Shown here one piece after another: positions 24,102 to 34,428 of a stretch of DNA of 64,000 nt (position 1 is the stretch's first letter; each line of letters starts with the position of its first letter). The stretch is taken from the NCBI RefSeq assembly GCF_900115475.1, contig NZ_FOWP01000012.1, positions 62,001-126,000 on the forward strand, given 5' to 3'. A program made the position numbers and the translations under genes. The stretch comes from Ectopseudomonas composti (GTDB taxonomy: Bacteria; Pseudomonadota; Gammaproteobacteria; Pseudomonadales; Pseudomonadaceae). The notes under the pieces were generated by a model. It saw only the letters and a list, made by a program, of their open reading frames with translations, was not told the DNA's origin and did no database searches.

Positions 24102-25709
24102 ATGGCCATCCTGCACACCCAGATCAATACTCGCTCACCGGAGTTCGCCGCCAACCAGGCAGCGATGCTTGCCCAGGTGGACGAACTGCGCGCCCTGCTC
24201 GCCCGCGTCCACGAAGGTGGCGGCGCCAAGGCGCAGGAGCGCCACACCTCGCGCGGCAAGCTGTTACCGCGCGAACGCATCAACCGCCTGCTCGATGCCG
24301 GCTCGCCCTTCCTCGAGATCGGCCAGCTCGCCGCCCATGAGGTGTACGGCGAAGACGTACCGGCAGCCGGAGTGATCGCCGGTATCGGCCGCGTCGAAGG
24401 CGTCGAATGCATGATCGTGGCCAACGACGCCACGGTAAAAGGCGGCAGCTACTACCCGCTGACGGTGAAGAAGCACCTGCGCGCCCAGGCCATTGCCCGC
24501 GAGAACCGCCTGCCGTGCATCTATCTGGTGGACTCCGGCGGCGCCAACCTGCCGCGCCAGGACGAGGTGTTCCCGGATCGCGAGCACTTCGGCCGCATCT
24601 TCTTCAATCAGGCCAATATGAGCGCGCTGGGCATCCCGCAGATCGCTGTGGTGATGGGCTCCTGCACCGCCGGCGGCGCCTACGTGCCGGCGATGAGCGA
24701 CGAGACCATCATGGTGCGCGAACAGGCCACCATCTTCCTCGCTGGCCCGCCGCTGGTGAAGGCCGCCACGGGCGAAGTGGTGAGCGCCGAGGAACTGGGC
24801 GGCGCCGATGTGCACTGCAAGACCAGCGGCGTGGCCGACCACTATGCCGAGGACGACGAACATGCCCTGGCCCTGGCCCGTCGCTGCATCAGCAATTTGA
24901 ACTGGCGCAAGCTAGGCCAGCTCGACTGCCGCGCGCCCATCGCCCCGCGCTACGCAGCCGAGGAGCTGTACGGGGTGATCCCGGCCGACGCCAAGCAGCC
25001 CTTCGACGTGCGCGAGGTGATCGCCCGCATCGTCGACGACTCACAACTCGATGAATTCAAGGCGCTGTTCGGCACTAGCCTGGTGTGCGGCTTCGCTCGC
25101 ATCAATGGTTACCCGGTGGCGATCCTGGCCAACAACGGCATCCTCTTCGCCGAATCGGCGCAGAAAGGCGCGCACTTCGTCGAGCTGGCCTGCCAGCGCG
25201 GCATTCCGCTGCTGTTCTTGCAGAACATCACCGGTTTCATGGTCGGCAAGAAATACGAGGAAGGCGGCATCGCCAAGCACGGCGCCAAGCTGGTCACCGC
25301 CGTGGCCTGTGCTCAGGTGCCGAAGTTCACCGTGATCATCGGCGGCAGCTTCGGCGCCGGCAACTACGGCATGTGTGGCCGCGCCTATGACCCGCGCTTC
25401 CTGTGGATGTGGCCCAACGCGCGGATCGGCGTGATGGGTGCGCAACAGGCCGCCGGGGTGCTGGTGCAGGTCAAGCGTGAGCAGGCGCAGCGTGCCGGCC
25501 AGACGTACACCGATGAGGACGAGCAACGCCTGAAACAACCCATCGTCGAGCAATACGAGCAGCAGGCACACCCCTTCTACTCCAGCGCCCGCCTGTGGGA
25601 CGACGGCGTGATCGACCCGGCGCAAACCCGTGAGGTGCTAGCCCTGGCGCTGTCGGCCAGCCTCAACGCGCCGATCGAGCCGACCCGTTTCGGGGTGTTC
25701 CGCATGTGA
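24102..25709 (+). CDS. liuB: Methylcrotonyl-CoA carboxylase beta (carboxyltransferase) subunit LiuB
   Basis: The protein has 535 residues from the ATG at 24102 (GGAG 8 bases upstream), equal to P. aeruginosa LiuB as I recall it. Two crotonase-fold halves are seen: the first with RGKLLPRERINRLLDAGSPF, GSCTAGGAYVPAMSDE and IFLAGPPLVKAATGEVVSAE; the second with GFMVGKKYEEGGIAKHGAK and GGSFGAGNYGMCGRAYDPRF. It transfers carboxylate from biotin on LiuD to 3-methylcrotonyl-CoA. The complex is cytoplasmic. Confidence 0.95.
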   Translation: MAILHTQINTRSPEFAANQAAMLAQVDELRALLARVHEGGGAKAQERHTSRGKLLPRERINRLLDAGSPFLEIGQLAAHEVYGEDVPAAGVIAGIGRVEGVECMIVANDATVKGGSYYPLTVKKHLRAQAIARENRLPCIYLVDSGGANLPRQDEVFPDREHFGRIFFNQANMSALGIPQIAVVMGSCTAGGAYVPAMSDETIMVREQATIFLAGPPLVKAATGEVVSAEELGGADVHCKTSGVADHYAEDDEHALALARRCISNLNWRKLGQLDCRAPIAPRYAAEELYGVIPADAKQPFDVREVIARIVDDSQLDEFKALFGTSLVCGFARINGYPVAILANNGILFAESAQKGAHFVELACQRGIPLLFLQNITGFMVGKKYEEGGIAKHGAKLVTAVACAQVPKFTVIIGGSFGAGNYGMCGRAYDPRFLWMWPNARIGVMGAQQAAGVLVQVKREQAQRAGQTYTDEDEQRLKQPIVEQYEQQAHPFYSSARLWDDGVIDPAQTREVLALALSASLNAPIEPTRFGVFRM

Positions 25710-25716
25710 TGACCAA

Positions 25717-25826
25717 CTCCCCTCTCCCGCTTGCGGGAGAGGGGCCGGGGGAGAGGGTTAAACGCTCGAAGCGCCCTCTCCCCAGCCCTCTCCACTAGGC
25801 GTGCCCCCAATGAATGGGAGAGGGAG
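25717..25826. repeat. CCCTCTCCC / GGGAGAGGG repeat cluster between liuB and liuC
   Basis: Several CCCCTCTCCCGC...GCGGGAGAGGGG units and related GAGAGGG/CCCTCTCC arms occupy the gap. The same hairpin type occurs once after pqqU (18870). They should fold into strong stems within the operon mRNA. Confidence 0.65.
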
Positions 25827-25851
25827 CAAAAAGCAGATTCCGGAATTGACC

Positions 25852-26646
25852 ATGACCAACTTCACCACCGTAGAACTGGAAAAAGACCCACGCGGCTTCG
25901 CCACCCTGTGGCTGAACCGCCCGGAGAAGAACAACGCCTTCAACGCCGAGATGATCCGCGAGCTGATCCTCGCCCTCGACGCCGTGGGTGAAGACAAGAG
26001 CCTGCGTTTTCTCCTGCTGCGCGGGCGTGGCAAGCACTTCTCCGCCGGAGCCGATTTGGCCTGGATGCAGCACGCTGCCACCCTCGATTACAACGCCAAC
26101 CTGAGTGACGCCCGCGAGCTGGCCGAGCTGATGTACAACCTGCACGGCCTGAAGATCCCGACCCTGGCCGTGATCCAGGGCACGGCCTTCGGTGGTGCGG
26201 TGGGCCTGGCCAGTTGCTGCGACATGGCCATCGGCGCGGATGACGCGCTGTTCTCGCTGTCCGAGGTACGCATCGGCCTGGCCCCGGCGGTGATCAGCCC
26301 CTTCGTCGTGCAGGCCATCGGCGAGCGCGCGGCCAAGCGTTATGCGCTCACCGCCGAACGCTTCGACGGCCAGCGCGCCCGCGAGCTGGGCCTGCTCGCC
26401 GAGAGCTACCCGGCCGCTGACCTGGAAAGCCAGGTCGAGGCCTGGGTCGCCAACCTGCTACAGAACAGCCCGCAGGCCATGCGCGCCAGCAAGGATCTGC
26501 TGCGCGAAGTGGGCAGCGGCGAGTTGAGCCCGGCCCTGCGCCGCTACACCGAAAACGCCATCGCCCGCCTGCGCGTCAGCGCCGAGGGCCAGGAAGGCCT
26601 GCGTGCATTCCTGGAAAAACGCCAACCCAACTGGCAGGAGCAATGA
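25852..26646 (+). CDS. liuC: Methylglutaconyl-CoA hydratase LiuC (enoyl-CoA hydratase family)
   Basis: The protein has 264 residues from the ATG at 25852; the frame is open earlier but runs through the repeat. The crotonase signatures LNRPEKNNAFNAEMI, GRGKHFSAGADLAWMQ, the oxyanion-hole GTAFGGAVGLASCCDMAIG and SEVRIGLAPAVISPF are present. It hydrates 3-methylglutaconyl-CoA to HMG-CoA in leucine degradation. Its stop overlaps the liuD start (ATGA), a sign of translational coupling. Confidence 0.93.
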   Translation: MTNFTTVELEKDPRGFATLWLNRPEKNNAFNAEMIRELILALDAVGEDKSLRFLLLRGRGKHFSAGADLAWMQHAATLDYNANLSDARELAELMYNLHGLKIPTLAVIQGTAFGGAVGLASCCDMAIGADDALFSLSEVRIGLAPAVISPFVVQAIGERAAKRYALTAERFDGQRARELGLLAESYPAADLESQVEAWVANLLQNSPQAMRASKDLLREVGSGELSPALRRYTENAIARLRVSAEGQEGLRAFLEKRQPNWQEQ

Positions 26647-28577
26647 CCATGATCGACACCCTGCTGGTCGCCAATCGCGGCGAAATCGCCTGCCGCGTGA
26701 TGCGCACGGCCAAGGCCATGGGCATCCGCACCGTCGCCGTGCACAGCGCCATCGATGCCAGCGCCCGCCATGTGCGCGAAGCCGACGTCGCGGTGAATCT
26801 GGGCGGCGCCAAGCCCGGCGAAAGCTACCTGCTGATCGACAAGATCATCGCCGCGGCCAAGGCCAGCGGCGCACAAGCCATCCACCCCGGCTACGGTTTT
26901 CTCTCGGAGAACGCCGGCTTCGCCCGTGCCATCGAGCAGGCCGGGCTGATCTTCCTCGGCCCACCCGCCTCGGCCATCGACGCCATGGGCAGCAAGTCGG
27001 CGGCCAAGTCGCTGATGGAAGCCGCTGGTGTGCCGCTGGTGCCCGGCTACCACGGCGACAAGCAGGATATCGACACCTTCCGCGAGGCCGCTGCACGCAT
27101 CGGTTACCCGGTACTGCTCAAGGCGGCAGCCGGTGGCGGCGGCAAGGGTATGAAGGTCGCCGAGCGCGAGAGCGAGCTGGCCGAAACGCTGGAGTCCGCG
27201 CAGCGCGAAGCGCAGTCGGCCTTCGGCGACTCGCGCATGCTGGTGGAAAAATACGTGCTCAAGCCGCGCCATGTGGAGATTCAGGTGTTCGCCGATCAGC
27301 ACGGCAACTGCCTGTATCTGAACGAGCGCGACTGCTCGATCCAGCGCCGCCACCAGAAAGTGGTCGAAGAAGCGCCGGCGCCCGGCCTGAGTCCCGAACT
27401 GCGTCGCGCCATGGGCGAGGCGGCGGTCAAGGCCGCCCAGGCCATCGGCTATGTCGGTGCCGGCACCGTGGAATTTCTGCTGGATGAGCGTGGCGACTTC
27501 TTCTTCATGGAGATGAACACCCGCCTGCAGGTCGAGCACCCGGTCACCGAAGCCATCACCGGGCTCGATCTGGTCGCCTGGCAGATTCGCGTCGCCCGTG
27601 GCGAGCCGCTGCCGATCAGCCAACAGCAAGTACCGCTGAACGGGCACGCCATCGAAGTGCGGCTGTACGCCGAAGACCCGGATCACGATTTTCTCCCCGC
27701 CACCGGCACGCTGGCGCTGTACCGCGAAGCCGGTAACGGCGAAGGGCGTCGCGTCGACAGCGGCGTGGCCGAGGGTGACAGTGTTTCGCCCTTCTACGAC
27801 CCAATGCTCGGCAAGCTGATCGCCTGGGGCGAGAACCGCGAACAGGCACGCCTGCGTCTGCTGAGCATGCTCGACGACACCCTGGTCGGCGGCGTGAGGA
27901 CCAACCTGGCGTTCCTGCAACGCATCCTCGCTCATCCGGCCTTCGCCGCATGCGAGCTGGACACGGGGTTTATCCCGCGCCATCAACAGCAGTTGCTGCC
28001 GGCCCCCGGTGGGTTGCCGGACAACTTCTGGCAACTCGCTGCCGATGCCTGGGTACAGAGCGAAAGCCTCGTGCAGCGCGCGGACGACAGCCATTCGCCC
28101 TGGGCCGTTCGTAGTGGTTGGCGTGCCGGTGGCGTGGCGGAAATCGACTTGCACCTGAACTGCCAGGGCGAGAGCCGCAAGGTGCGCGCGAGCAACCAGG
28201 CCCGCTTGCAAGGCGAAGAGCTGCAGGCGGAAATCGACGGCACGCGCCAGCGTCTGCGCGCCATCCGCCGTGGCGATGCCCTCTACCTGCAATGGCACGG
28301 CGAGCTGCATGCCATCAGCCGCTTCGACCCCATCGCCGCCGCCGAGGCCAGCCATGCCCAGCAGGGTGGCCTCAGTGCACCGATGAACGGCAGCATCGTC
28401 CGCGTACTGGTCGAACCCGGTCAGGCGGTCGAGACTGGCACGGCGCTGGTGGTGCTGGAGGCGATGAAGATGGAGCACAGCATCCGCGCGCCCGAAGCCG
28501 GTACGGTCAAGGCGCTGTACTGCCGCGAAGGGGAAATGGTCAGCGAAGGTGCGGTGTTGGTGGAGCTAGAACCGTAG
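26643..28577 (+). CDS. liuD: Methylcrotonyl-CoA carboxylase alpha (biotin-carboxylase/BCCP) subunit LiuD
   Basis: The protein has 644 residues. The order is a biotin carboxylase domain (LLVANRGEIACRVMRTAKAM at the start, the ATP-grasp loop KAAAGGGGKGMKV, and EMNTRLQVEHPVTE), a linker BT domain, and a C-terminal biotinyl domain with LEAMKMEHS, the lysine near residue 610 being biotinylated. It fixes bicarbonate on biotin with ATP for LiuB. GGAG lies 5 bases before the ATG at 26643; a second in-frame ATG 6 bases later is possible. It overlaps liuC by 4 bases. Confidence 0.95.
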   Translation: MTMIDTLLVANRGEIACRVMRTAKAMGIRTVAVHSAIDASARHVREADVAVNLGGAKPGESYLLIDKIIAAAKASGAQAIHPGYGFLSENAGFARAIEQAGLIFLGPPASAIDAMGSKSAAKSLMEAAGVPLVPGYHGDKQDIDTFREAAARIGYPVLLKAAAGGGGKGMKVAERESELAETLESAQREAQSAFGDSRMLVEKYVLKPRHVEIQVFADQHGNCLYLNERDCSIQRRHQKVVEEAPAPGLSPELRRAMGEAAVKAAQAIGYVGAGTVEFLLDERGDFFFMEMNTRLQVEHPVTEAITGLDLVAWQIRVARGEPLPISQQQVPLNGHAIEVRLYAEDPDHDFLPATGTLALYREAGNGEGRRVDSGVAEGDSVSPFYDPMLGKLIAWGENREQARLRLLSMLDDTLVGGVRTNLAFLQRILAHPAFAACELDTGFIPRHQQQLLPAPGGLPDNFWQLAADAWVQSESLVQRADDSHSPWAVRSGWRAGGVAEIDLHLNCQGESRKVRASNQARLQGEELQAEIDGTRQRLRAIRRGDALYLQWHGELHAISRFDPIAAAEASHAQQGGLSAPMNGSIVRVLVEPGQAVETGTALVVLEAMKMEHSIRAPEAGTVKALYCREGEMVSEGAVLVELEP

Positions 28578-28800
28578 GGTGGATCGCGCTTCATCGATCC
28601 ACCATGAAGTCATTCGCCTGCATCAAGGTGGACATGAAAGGCGATGTCCACCCTACATAGCAGCGCAAGGGTGGATCACGCTTTATCGATCCACCGTGAG
28701 GCCATTAGCCCACAGCAAGGCGGACATGAAAGGCGATGTCCACCCTACGTAGCGAATCGACCATCTTGCCGCGAGTGGTGCGCACCGCGCACCCTACGAT
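28574..28800. repeat. Tandem GTGGATC..GATCCAC repeats and a GTGCGC copy between liuD and liuE
   Basis: Two similar units run through 28574-28660 and 28668-28752. Each has a TAGGGTGGATC or AGGGTGGATC arm, a CTTYATCGATCCACC arm, then a GGTGGACATGAAAGGCGATG and CCACCCTAC part. A GTGGTGCGCACCGCGCACCCTACG copy follows at 28775-28799. The first copy starts at the liuD stop. Tandem duplication is visible by eye. Confidence 0.7.
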
Positions 28801-28817
28801 GAAAACGAGGACAGCCT

Positions 28818-29726
28818 ATGAACCTGCCCAAATCCGTGCGCCTGGTCGAAGTCGGCCCGCGCGATGGTCTGCAGAACGAGAAAAAGCCGATCAGCGTGGC
28901 CGACAAGGTGCGCCTGGTGGACGATCTGACAGCCACCGGTCTGAGCTACGTGGAGGTGGGCAGCTTCGTGTCCCCCAAATGGGTGCCGCAGACGGCCGGC
29001 TCCGCCGAGGTATTCGCCGGCATCCAGCGTAAGCCCGGCGTCACCTATGCAGCGCTCACGCCAAACCTGAAAGGTCTCGAAGCCGCACTCGAAGCCAAAG
29101 TCGAGGAAGTGGCGGTGTTCGCCGCCGCCAGCGAGGCCTTCTCACAGAAGAACATCAACTGCTCCATCGCCGACAGCCTGCAGCGCTTCGTACCACTGAT
29201 GGCAGCGGCCAAGGCGGCGAACGTGCGTGTACGCGGCTACGTTTCCTGCGTACTCGGCTGCCCTTACGATGGCGAAGTCGCGCCCAAGCAGGTCGCCAGC
29301 GTCGCCCGCGAGCTTTACGCCATGGGCTGCTACGAAGTGTCGCTGGGCGACACCATCGGCACCGGCACCGCCGGCAAGACGCGCGCGCTGATCGAGGTAG
29401 TTGGCCGCGACATCCCGCGCGACAGGCTCGCCGGGCATTTCCACGACACCTATGGCCAGGCCCTGACCAACATCTATGCCAGCCTGCTCGAAGGCATCAG
29501 TGTGTTCGACAGCTCGGTCGCCGGCCTGGGCGGTTGTCCCTATGCCAAGGGCGCCACCGGCAACGTCGCCACCGAGGACGTGCTCTACCTGATGCAGGGC
29601 CTGGGTATCGAGACAGGTGTGGACATGGACGAGCTGATCGCCGCGGGTCAACGCATCTGCGAAGTGCTGGGCAAGACCAACGGCTCGCGGGTGGCGCGGG
29701 CACGCCTGAACCGCCAGGTCCCCTAG
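28818..29726 (+). CDS. liuE: Hydroxymethylglutaryl-CoA lyase LiuE
   Basis: The protein has 302 residues. The HMG-CoA lyase markers are VEVGPRDGLQNE near residue 11 (Arg-Asp catalytic pair), SFVSPKWVPQ, SLGDTIGTGTAGK, the metal-binding HFHDTYGQAL (HxH) and the cysteine loop GLGGCPYAKGATGN. It cleaves HMG-CoA to acetyl-CoA and acetoacetate, the last step of the leucine pathway. GAGGA lies about 8 bases before the ATG. The acetoacetate can be activated by the synthetase at 30007. Confidence 0.95.
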   Translation: MNLPKSVRLVEVGPRDGLQNEKKPISVADKVRLVDDLTATGLSYVEVGSFVSPKWVPQTAGSAEVFAGIQRKPGVTYAALTPNLKGLEAALEAKVEEVAVFAAASEAFSQKNINCSIADSLQRFVPLMAAAKAANVRVRGYVSCVLGCPYDGEVAPKQVASVARELYAMGCYEVSLGDTIGTGTAGKTRALIEVVGRDIPRDRLAGHFHDTYGQALTNIYASLLEGISVFDSSVAGLGGCPYAKGATGNVATEDVLYLMQGLGIETGVDMDELIAAGQRICEVLGKTNGSRVARARLNRQVP

Positions 29727-29864
29727 GGTGGATGACGCTTTTTTCATCCACCGTCGTGGTGGATCGGTGAAGCGTGATCCACCCTACGCACTGAACAACA
29801 GCCCGCATATGCGTAGGAGCGGATTCATCCGCGATTATCGCGGCTAAAGCCGCTCCTACAGGCA
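29725..29864. repeat. Extragenic repeats after liuE
   Basis: AGGGTGGATGACGC...GGTGGATC...GATCCACCCTACG (29726-29787) repeats the unit seen at 28574. It is followed by CGTAGGAGCGGATTC...GCCGCTCCTACAG (29812-29860), a classical REP pair. Further on, TCAGGTTA (29936-29943) and TAACCTGA (29967-29974) form an 8-bp inverted repeat near the next gene that might be an operator. Confidence 0.65.
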
Positions 29865-30006
29865 GGTGTACCGTATCGGCCTGTCGTTTGCTTCCGAACA
29901 TATGAAAAGGTCGGTGCGATAGCCGCGAAGGTCGCTCAGGTTAAAGGCCTGATTGCCCATGCGTACTAACCTGAAGCTTACGAACAAGCAACGACGAGGA
30001 CTGGCC

Positions 30007-31962
<1,956 letters not shown>

Positions 31963-32027
31963 CCTGAGCACTGCCTGGCAAACGCCGAACTGCGGCGCCC
32001 CTATACTGTTTCGACCAGAACAACAGG

Positions 32028-32777
32028 ATGTTCGTCGTGCCCAACCCCCTTTGCCTGCTCGCTGCCTTGCTGGTCGCCGGAATTGCATCAGCCAACGAGC
32101 CCATCCAGCTGTACATGCCGGACGCTCCACCGCTGACCATGCATCACTACGAGGGCGGCCACGGCATGGTCGGGGACGTGGTACTGACCGCACTGGCCAG
32201 AATCGGCAAGCTCACCCACATCGTCGCCGAGCCCTGGCCGCGCTCTCAGATACGGGTCGCCAAGGGCAAGGACATGCTGATCATCCCTTTATCGCGGACG
32301 CCCGAGCGCGAGCAGATCTACACCTGGATTGCCCCGATCATGGAGTTGGAGCGTGCCTTCTTCAGCCTCGATGAGCCCGTCAGCAACTTCGCGCAGGCAC
32401 GCCAACGCTACCGCCGTATAGGCGTCGGCATGGGCACGGCGCAGGTTGGCATCCTGCAACGCGAAGGTTTCAGCGACGAACAGATCGTGCAGCTCAAGCT
32501 GGGCGAGAACCCGGCCCATCTGCTCAGCCTCGGCAGAATCGACGCCTGGTTCACTGGCGTGCCGGAGGCGCTGTATATCTGGGAGGGTTCGACCTATCGA
32601 AAACAGAACCTGCGCAGAAGCCCGACGCTGGCCAGCACTGCCCTGTATCTGGGCTGCTCGAAAGATTGCGATGCGCAGTTGGTCGAACAACTGCGCACAG
32701 CCATCAGTGAGCTGGAGCAAGACGGCGTCAGCCTTCTTTTGCGCCAGACGTACCTGCCGCTACAACCTGACCCCTAG
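32028..32777 (+). CDS. Periplasmic solute-binding protein, SBP family 3 like
   Basis: The protein has 249 residues with a signal peptide ending near ASA (about residue 23). The body fits the small amino-acid-type binding fold without transport partners nearby (LYMPDAPPLTMHHYEGGHGM, then the GVGMGTAQVGILQREGF and RIDAWFTGVPEALYIWE stretches). Pseudomonas genomes hold many such orphan proteins; the ligand is unknown. The start may be the ATG at 32028 or the GTG at 32037, the latter having AGGA at a better distance. It overlaps the 3' end of the convergent pilU-like gene by 4 bases. Confidence 0.75.
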   Translation: MFVVPNPLCLLAALLVAGIASANEPIQLYMPDAPPLTMHHYEGGHGMVGDVVLTALARIGKLTHIVAEPWPRSQIRVAKGKDMLIIPLSRTPEREQIYTWIAPIMELERAFFSLDEPVSNFAQARQRYRRIGVGMGTAQVGILQREGFSDEQIVQLKLGENPAHLLSLGRIDAWFTGVPEALYIWEGSTYRKQNLRRSPTLASTALYLGCSKDCDAQLVEQLRTAISELEQDGVSLLLRQTYLPLQPDP

Positions 32778-33994
32778 ATTCCCTGCCGCCCCGGGTCCTC
32801 TGGCGGCTGCTCTTCCTCGATATCCTCGAGCTTCAGCTCCAGCCCCCAATCCCCTGCAGAGGCAGCCTTCGCTGGGGCAACGGGTGCCGCCACCGGCGCT
32901 GCAACGGCAGGTGCAGGCTTGGCGTTGGCCGGGTTGTCGCGATGGAGTTTGAGCTTCAGCCGCACGTTATTCGCCGAATCGGCATTTTTCACCGCCTCGT
33001 CCTCGTCGATGGCGCACTCGTGTACCAGGTCGATCAGCGCTTGATCGAAGGTCTGCATGCCGAGGTTCTTGGATTTCTCCATGATTTCCTTGAGCTCGGA
33101 GAATTCGTTGCGCTTGATCAGGTCACGCACCGTAGGCGTACCCAGCATCACCTCCACCGCAGCGCGGCGCTTGCCATCGACGGTCTTGACCAGACGCTGG
33201 GAGACGAACGCCTTGAGGTTGTTGCCCAGGTCGTTGAGCAACTGCGGGCGGCGATCCTCGGGGAAAAAGTTGATGATGCGGTCCAGCGCCTGGTTGGCGT
33301 TGTTGGCGTGCAGGGTGGAAATCGCCAGGTGCCCGGTATCGGCAAACGCCAGGGCGTGTTCCATGGTCTCGCGGTCGCGGATCTCGCCGATCAGGATCAC
33401 ATCCGGCGCCTGGCGCAGGGTGTTCTTCAGTGCCGCGTGGAAGCTGCGCGTGTCCACGCCGACCTCACGCTGGTTGATGATCGATTTCTTGTGCCGGTGC
33501 ACGTACTCCACCGGGTCTTCGATGGTGATGATATGGCCGCCGCTGTTGCGGTTGCGGTAGTCGATCAGCGCAGCCAGGGAAGTCGACTTGCCCGAGCCGG
33601 TGCCGCCGACGAACAGTACCAGGCCGCGTTTTTCCATCACCGTGCTGAGCAGCACCTCTGGCAGCTTGAGGTCTTCGAAACGAGGGATATCCAGCTTGAT
33701 GTTGCGCGCGACGATGGACACCTCGTTGCGCTGCTTGAAGATGTTGATGCGAAAGCGCCCGACGCCCGACAGGGAGATGGCCAGGTTCATCTCCAGCTCA
33801 CGCTCGAATTCCTCGCGCTGGGCACTGTCCATGATCGCGTCGGCAATGGCCGCCACATCACCCGCCTTCATCGGTTCCTGGCTCAGCGCCTTGAGCACGC
33901 CGTTGAACTTCGCACAGGGCGGCGCACCAGTGGACAGATACAAGTCGGAGCCATCCTGAGTGGACAGGATTTTCAGCATTGCGTGGAGATCCAT
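32774..33994 (-). CDS. PilT/PilU-family type IV pilus retraction ATPase paralogue
   Basis: The protein has 406 residues from the ATG with top base 33994. An N-terminal PAS-like domain (about 1-100) precedes a RecA-like ATPase with Walker A GGTGSGKST (about 130-137), the Asp box HIITIEDPVEYVH, Walker B DVILIGEIRDRETM (about 198), and the His box HLAISTLHANN. The core resembles PilU. The last 60 residues are unusual: a Pro/Ala-rich linker, then an acidic tail (LELKLEDIEEEQPPEDPG). No pil genes adjoin it, so it is an orphan copy rather than the pilTU locus. Confidence 0.88.
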   Translation of the reverse strand: MDLHAMLKILSTQDGSDLYLSTGAPPCAKFNGVLKALSQEPMKAGDVAAIADAIMDSAQREEFERELEMNLAISLSGVGRFRINIFKQRNEVSIVARNIKLDIPRFEDLKLPEVLLSTVMEKRGLVLFVGGTGSGKSTSLAALIDYRNRNSGGHIITIEDPVEYVHRHKKSIINQREVGVDTRSFHAALKNTLRQAPDVILIGEIRDRETMEHALAFADTGHLAISTLHANNANQALDRIINFFPEDRRPQLLNDLGNNLKAFVSQRLVKTVDGKRRAAVEVMLGTPTVRDLIKRNEFSELKEIMEKSKNLGMQTFDQALIDLVHECAIDEDEAVKNADSANNVRLKLKLHRDNPANAKPAPAVAAPVAAPVAPAKAASAGDWGLELKLEDIEEEQPPEDPGRQGI

Positions 33995-34142
33995 GGCGGC
34001 GTTTCCGTGAGCACGATTGAAATACCATAGGCCATGATTCGTCCGTGCCGCAGACGACGCAAAGCCGACAAAATTGACGCCATTCTGCTGGCGCAATGAT
34101 TACTGGCACAATAGCGCCCTGACAGATTTGAGGAACCCATCA

Positions 34143-34421
34143 ATGGCAAAGGCAATGGCCCGCCACATCCTGGTCAAGACCGAAGCGGAGGCCGCGGCAC
34201 TGAAAAAGCGCATCGCCGCTGGCGAGGCCTTCGACGTGCTGGCCCGCAAACACTCCACCTGCCCCTCCGGCAAGAAAGGCGGCGACCTCGGCGAAGTGCG
34301 CCCGGGGCAGATGGTGCGCGCGGTGGATCAGGTGATTTTCAAGAAGGCGCTACGCGAAGTGCACGGCCCGGTGAAGACCCAGTTCGGCTATCACCTGATC
34401 CAGGTCTTCTACCGCGACTAA
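34143..34421 (+). CDS. ppiC: Peptidyl-prolyl cis-trans isomerase PpiC (parvulin)
   Basis: The protein has 92 residues from the ATG at 34143 (GAGGA 8 bases upstream), the size of single-domain cytosolic parvulins. The signatures are ARHILVKTEAEA, the LARKHSTCPSGKKGGDLGEV core and VKTQFGYHLIQV. There is no signal peptide, so it acts in the cytoplasm on proline bonds. It is divergent from the pilU-like gene and convergent with the LysR gene. Confidence 0.93.
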   Translation: MAKAMARHILVKTEAEAAALKKRIAAGEAFDVLARKHSTCPSGKKGGDLGEVRPGQMVRAVDQVIFKKALREVHGPVKTQFGYHLIQVFYRD

Positions 34422-34428
34422 GCCGTGT

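Noticed and set aside
18869..29864. CRISPR-like repeats in the branched-chain island
   Set aside because: The repeats are palindromic, irregularly spaced, lie between genes and lack unique equal-length spacers or cas genes.
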